DNA from: CAZDSS01 sp964508185
GTDB taxonomy: Bacteria > Pseudomonadota > Alphaproteobacteria > Sphingomonadales > Govanellaceae
DNA length: 44,138 nt
NCBI GenBank assembly: GCA_964508185.1
Contig: CAZDSS010000010.1
Span: 1-44,138, forward strand
Reading direction: 5' to 3'
Positions 43,029-44,138 of the stretch are shown here, in pieces (the stretch's first letter is position 1; every line of letters begins with the position of its first letter). A program made the position numbers and the translations under genes. The notes below the pieces were generated by a model that was not told where the DNA came from, ran no database searches, and saw nothing but the letters and a program-made list of their open reading frames with translations.

Positions 43029-43607
43029 CTATTTCTCCTTCGCGACGGTCGTGCCGAAGGTGGGCCCGCCGTTTGCGAGCCAGTCCGCTTCCTCCGCCGT
43101 CGATTCGCGGCCGAGCACGGCATTCCGGTGGGGAAAGCGTCCGAAGCGCCGGATGATGTCCCGGTGCAGCTCCGCGTAATAGAGGTAATCCGCAAGATTG
43201 GCGCGCTCCCGCACGAGGCGCACCGCTTCCTCCTGATCCGCGAGCCGTTCGCTGTGCTCCAACGGAAGATAATAGAAGACCCGCCGGGCGACGGGTGTCG
43301 CAAGGTCGTGACCTCGCCGTATTGCCTGCCGCGCCACGTCCCGGGCGATGGCATCCGCCGCAAAGGCCCGCGCCGTGCCGCGATGGATGTTGCGGGGAAA
43401 CTGGTCGAGCAGGATGACGAGGGCGAGGCTCCCTTCCGCCGTCGCAAGCCAGGGGGCGTGATCGGCATCCGACCGGCTCATGGCGTCGAGAAGAGCGCCG
43501 AAGCGCGCGCGGATGCGCCCGTCGATCTCGGCGGACGTCGCGAACCAGTCCTTCGGACCGAGTTCCCCGAACCAGAAATCGAGAATGGCCTTGGCATCCG
43601 CATTCAT
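43029..43607 (-). CDS. DUF924 family protein
   Basis: This 192-residue helical protein carries the DUF924 features ILDFWFGE at the start, LVILLDQFPRNIHRGTARAFAAD in the middle, YYLPLEHSE and GRFPHRNAVLGRESTAEE at the end. Family function is unknown. The ATG at 43607 follows GGGGGAGA; an upstream in-frame ATG at 43682 would add unrelated residues. It converges with phaR across 12 bases. Confidence 0.92.
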   Translation of the reverse strand: MNADAKAILDFWFGELGPKDWFATSAEIDGRIRARFGALLDAMSRSDADHAPWLATAEGSLALVILLDQFPRNIHRGTARAFAADAIARDVARQAIRRGHDLATPVARRVFYYLPLEHSERLADQEEAVRLVRERANLADYLYYAELHRDIIRRFGRFPHRNAVLGRESTAEEADWLANGGPTFGTTVAKEK

Positions 43608-43718
43608 GGAAGTCTCCCCCGCTGTGCCTGGGGCATCATCGCCCATTTTATGGAGATCGCACCACAAAGGACCGGGTTTCAAGGCGACATCGCCCCATTC
43701 CGGCCCCTCTCGCGCCCA

Positions 43719-43768
43719 TTTCCGGTGTCACGCTTGAAGCGTCGCCGGAAATCACCGGAAAGGCTTTC
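43719..43768. repeat. Nested inverted repeats in a small-gene leader
   Basis: TTTCCGGTG (43719-43727) can pair with CACCGGAAA (43753-43761), or its first seven bases with CCGGAAA (43745-43751). Between them lies ACGCTT-G-AAGCGT (43730-43742), and GAAAG-G-CTTTC follows (43758-43768). The alternatives are mutually exclusive. The region sits between divergent genes, directly before the ribosome site of the small gene at 43781. Confidence 0.6.
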
Positions 43769-43780
43769 AGAAGGAGAGCG

Positions 43781-43957
43781 ATGATGACGCCCGATCAGGA
43801 ACGCGAACGGAACCAGGACGCGCTGCGTCTCACGGCCATGCGGCTGATCCGCTGTCTCGGCAGCCGTCACGCCATGGAATGCTGCCGCAACAACCAGTGG
43901 CAGGGGATCTACGAGATCATCCGGGAAATGGACGAACGGCAGGCCGCCCGCCACTGA
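43781..43957 (+). CDS. Small 58-residue Cys-containing protein of unknown function
   Basis: The frame encodes a charged, helical protein with three cysteines (C25, C34, C35) and the core ALRLTAMRLIRCLG, then QWQGIYEIIREMDE. AAGGAG (43771-43776) precedes two adjacent ATGs (43781, 43784). I do not recognise the family; the good ribosome site, amphipathic pattern and structured leader argue that it is real. It is convergent with the acyl-CoA dehydrogenase fragment. Confidence 0.6.
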   Translation: MMTPDQERERNQDALRLTAMRLIRCLGSRHAMECCRNNQWQGIYEIIREMDERQAARH

Positions 43958-43975
43958 CGGCGCGAAAAGGCGGCC

Positions 43976-44138
43976 TCAGCGGGTCGGGACCGGGTGTTCG
44001 CCGCGATAGTCGTAGAAGCCGCGCTTGGTCTTCTGGCCAAGCCAGCCCGCTTCCACATATTTGACGAGCAGCGGGCAGGGCCGGTACTTGGAATCGGCGA
44101 GCCCTTCGTAGAGCACCTGCATGATCGAGAGGCAGGTG
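43976..44138 (-). CDS. 3-Hydroxyacyl-CoA (3-hydroxybutyryl-CoA) dehydrogenase, C-terminal part (gene cut by window end)
   Basis: About 53 C-terminal residues are present, ending in the family signature VLYEGLADSKYRPCPLLVKYV, here given as pieces VLYEGLADSKYRP and LLVKYVEAGWLGQK, then TKRGFYDYRGE. The GxKTxRGFYDY ending is characteristic of 3-hydroxybutyryl-CoA dehydrogenases. The NAD-binding and catalytic parts lie beyond the window. Its place beside the PHA genes fits short-chain 3-hydroxyacyl-CoA metabolism. Confidence 0.88.
   Translation of the reverse strand, partial: TCLSIMQVLYEGLADSKYRPCPLLVKYVEAGWLGQKTKRGFYDYRGEHPVPTR

Overview
The window is high-GC DNA packed with genes on both strands. 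It looks like the chromosome of an aerobic, Gram-negative alphaproteobacterium (Rhodospirillales/Kordiimonadales-like; the order is inference). The clues are the argH-lptM-lysA-TIGR02302 block, ftsEX followed by a DUF2125 protein, tyrA-hisC next to metXW, a PhaR-type PHA regulator and a TonB-dependent receptor. I see no tRNA, rRNA, CRISPR array, insertion sequence or phage gene, and no intergenic stretch exceeds 300 bases.

Bases 1-6313 hold the 3' end of an isovaleryl-CoA dehydrogenase gene, a cytochrome c' convergent with a cytochrome b561, a divergent glpD/glpK pair for glycerol use, and a two-gene operon (isochorismatase-family hydrolase, then cytochrome P450).

Bases 6473-19997 are the centrepiece: an apparently complete quinohemoprotein amine dehydrogenase (QHNDH) module. 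In order it encodes an aldehyde dehydrogenase, an AraC/FeaR-type regulator (QhpR), a TonB-dependent receptor, and qhpA (diheme alpha), qhpD (radical SAM maturase), qhpC (gamma, carrying the CTQ cofactor), qhpB (beta), qhpF (ABC exporter) and qhpE (subtilisin-like leader protease). qhpG (flavin monooxygenase) converges on qhpE from the other strand. Together they would build a periplasmic enzyme that oxidises primary amines to aldehydes, with the aldehyde dehydrogenase finishing the conversion to acids. Unusual points are a lipoprotein signal on QhpA, the receptor placed directly before qhpA, and the ABC gene lying between qhpB and the protease gene.

Bases 20094-38499 are mainly housekeeping: a PNPOx-like flavoprotein with an LplT-like MFS carrier, a TlpA-type thioredoxin, argH-lptM-lysA-TIGR02302, a zinc-ribbon/DUF3426 protein, ftsE-ftsX-ydcF-plsC-DUF2125, then (reverse strand) a chorismate mutase fused to an odd C-terminal domain, hisC and tyrA. 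metX-metW and a SAM methyltransferase follow.

Bases 38550-44138 form a polyhydroxyalkanoate region: phaB, phaA, a short PHA-synthase-like hydrolase preceded by a 58-residue protein not in any family I recognise, and divergent phaR. A DUF924 protein, a second 58-residue protein with a repeat-rich leader, and the 3' end of a 3-hydroxyacyl-CoA dehydrogenase gene close the window.
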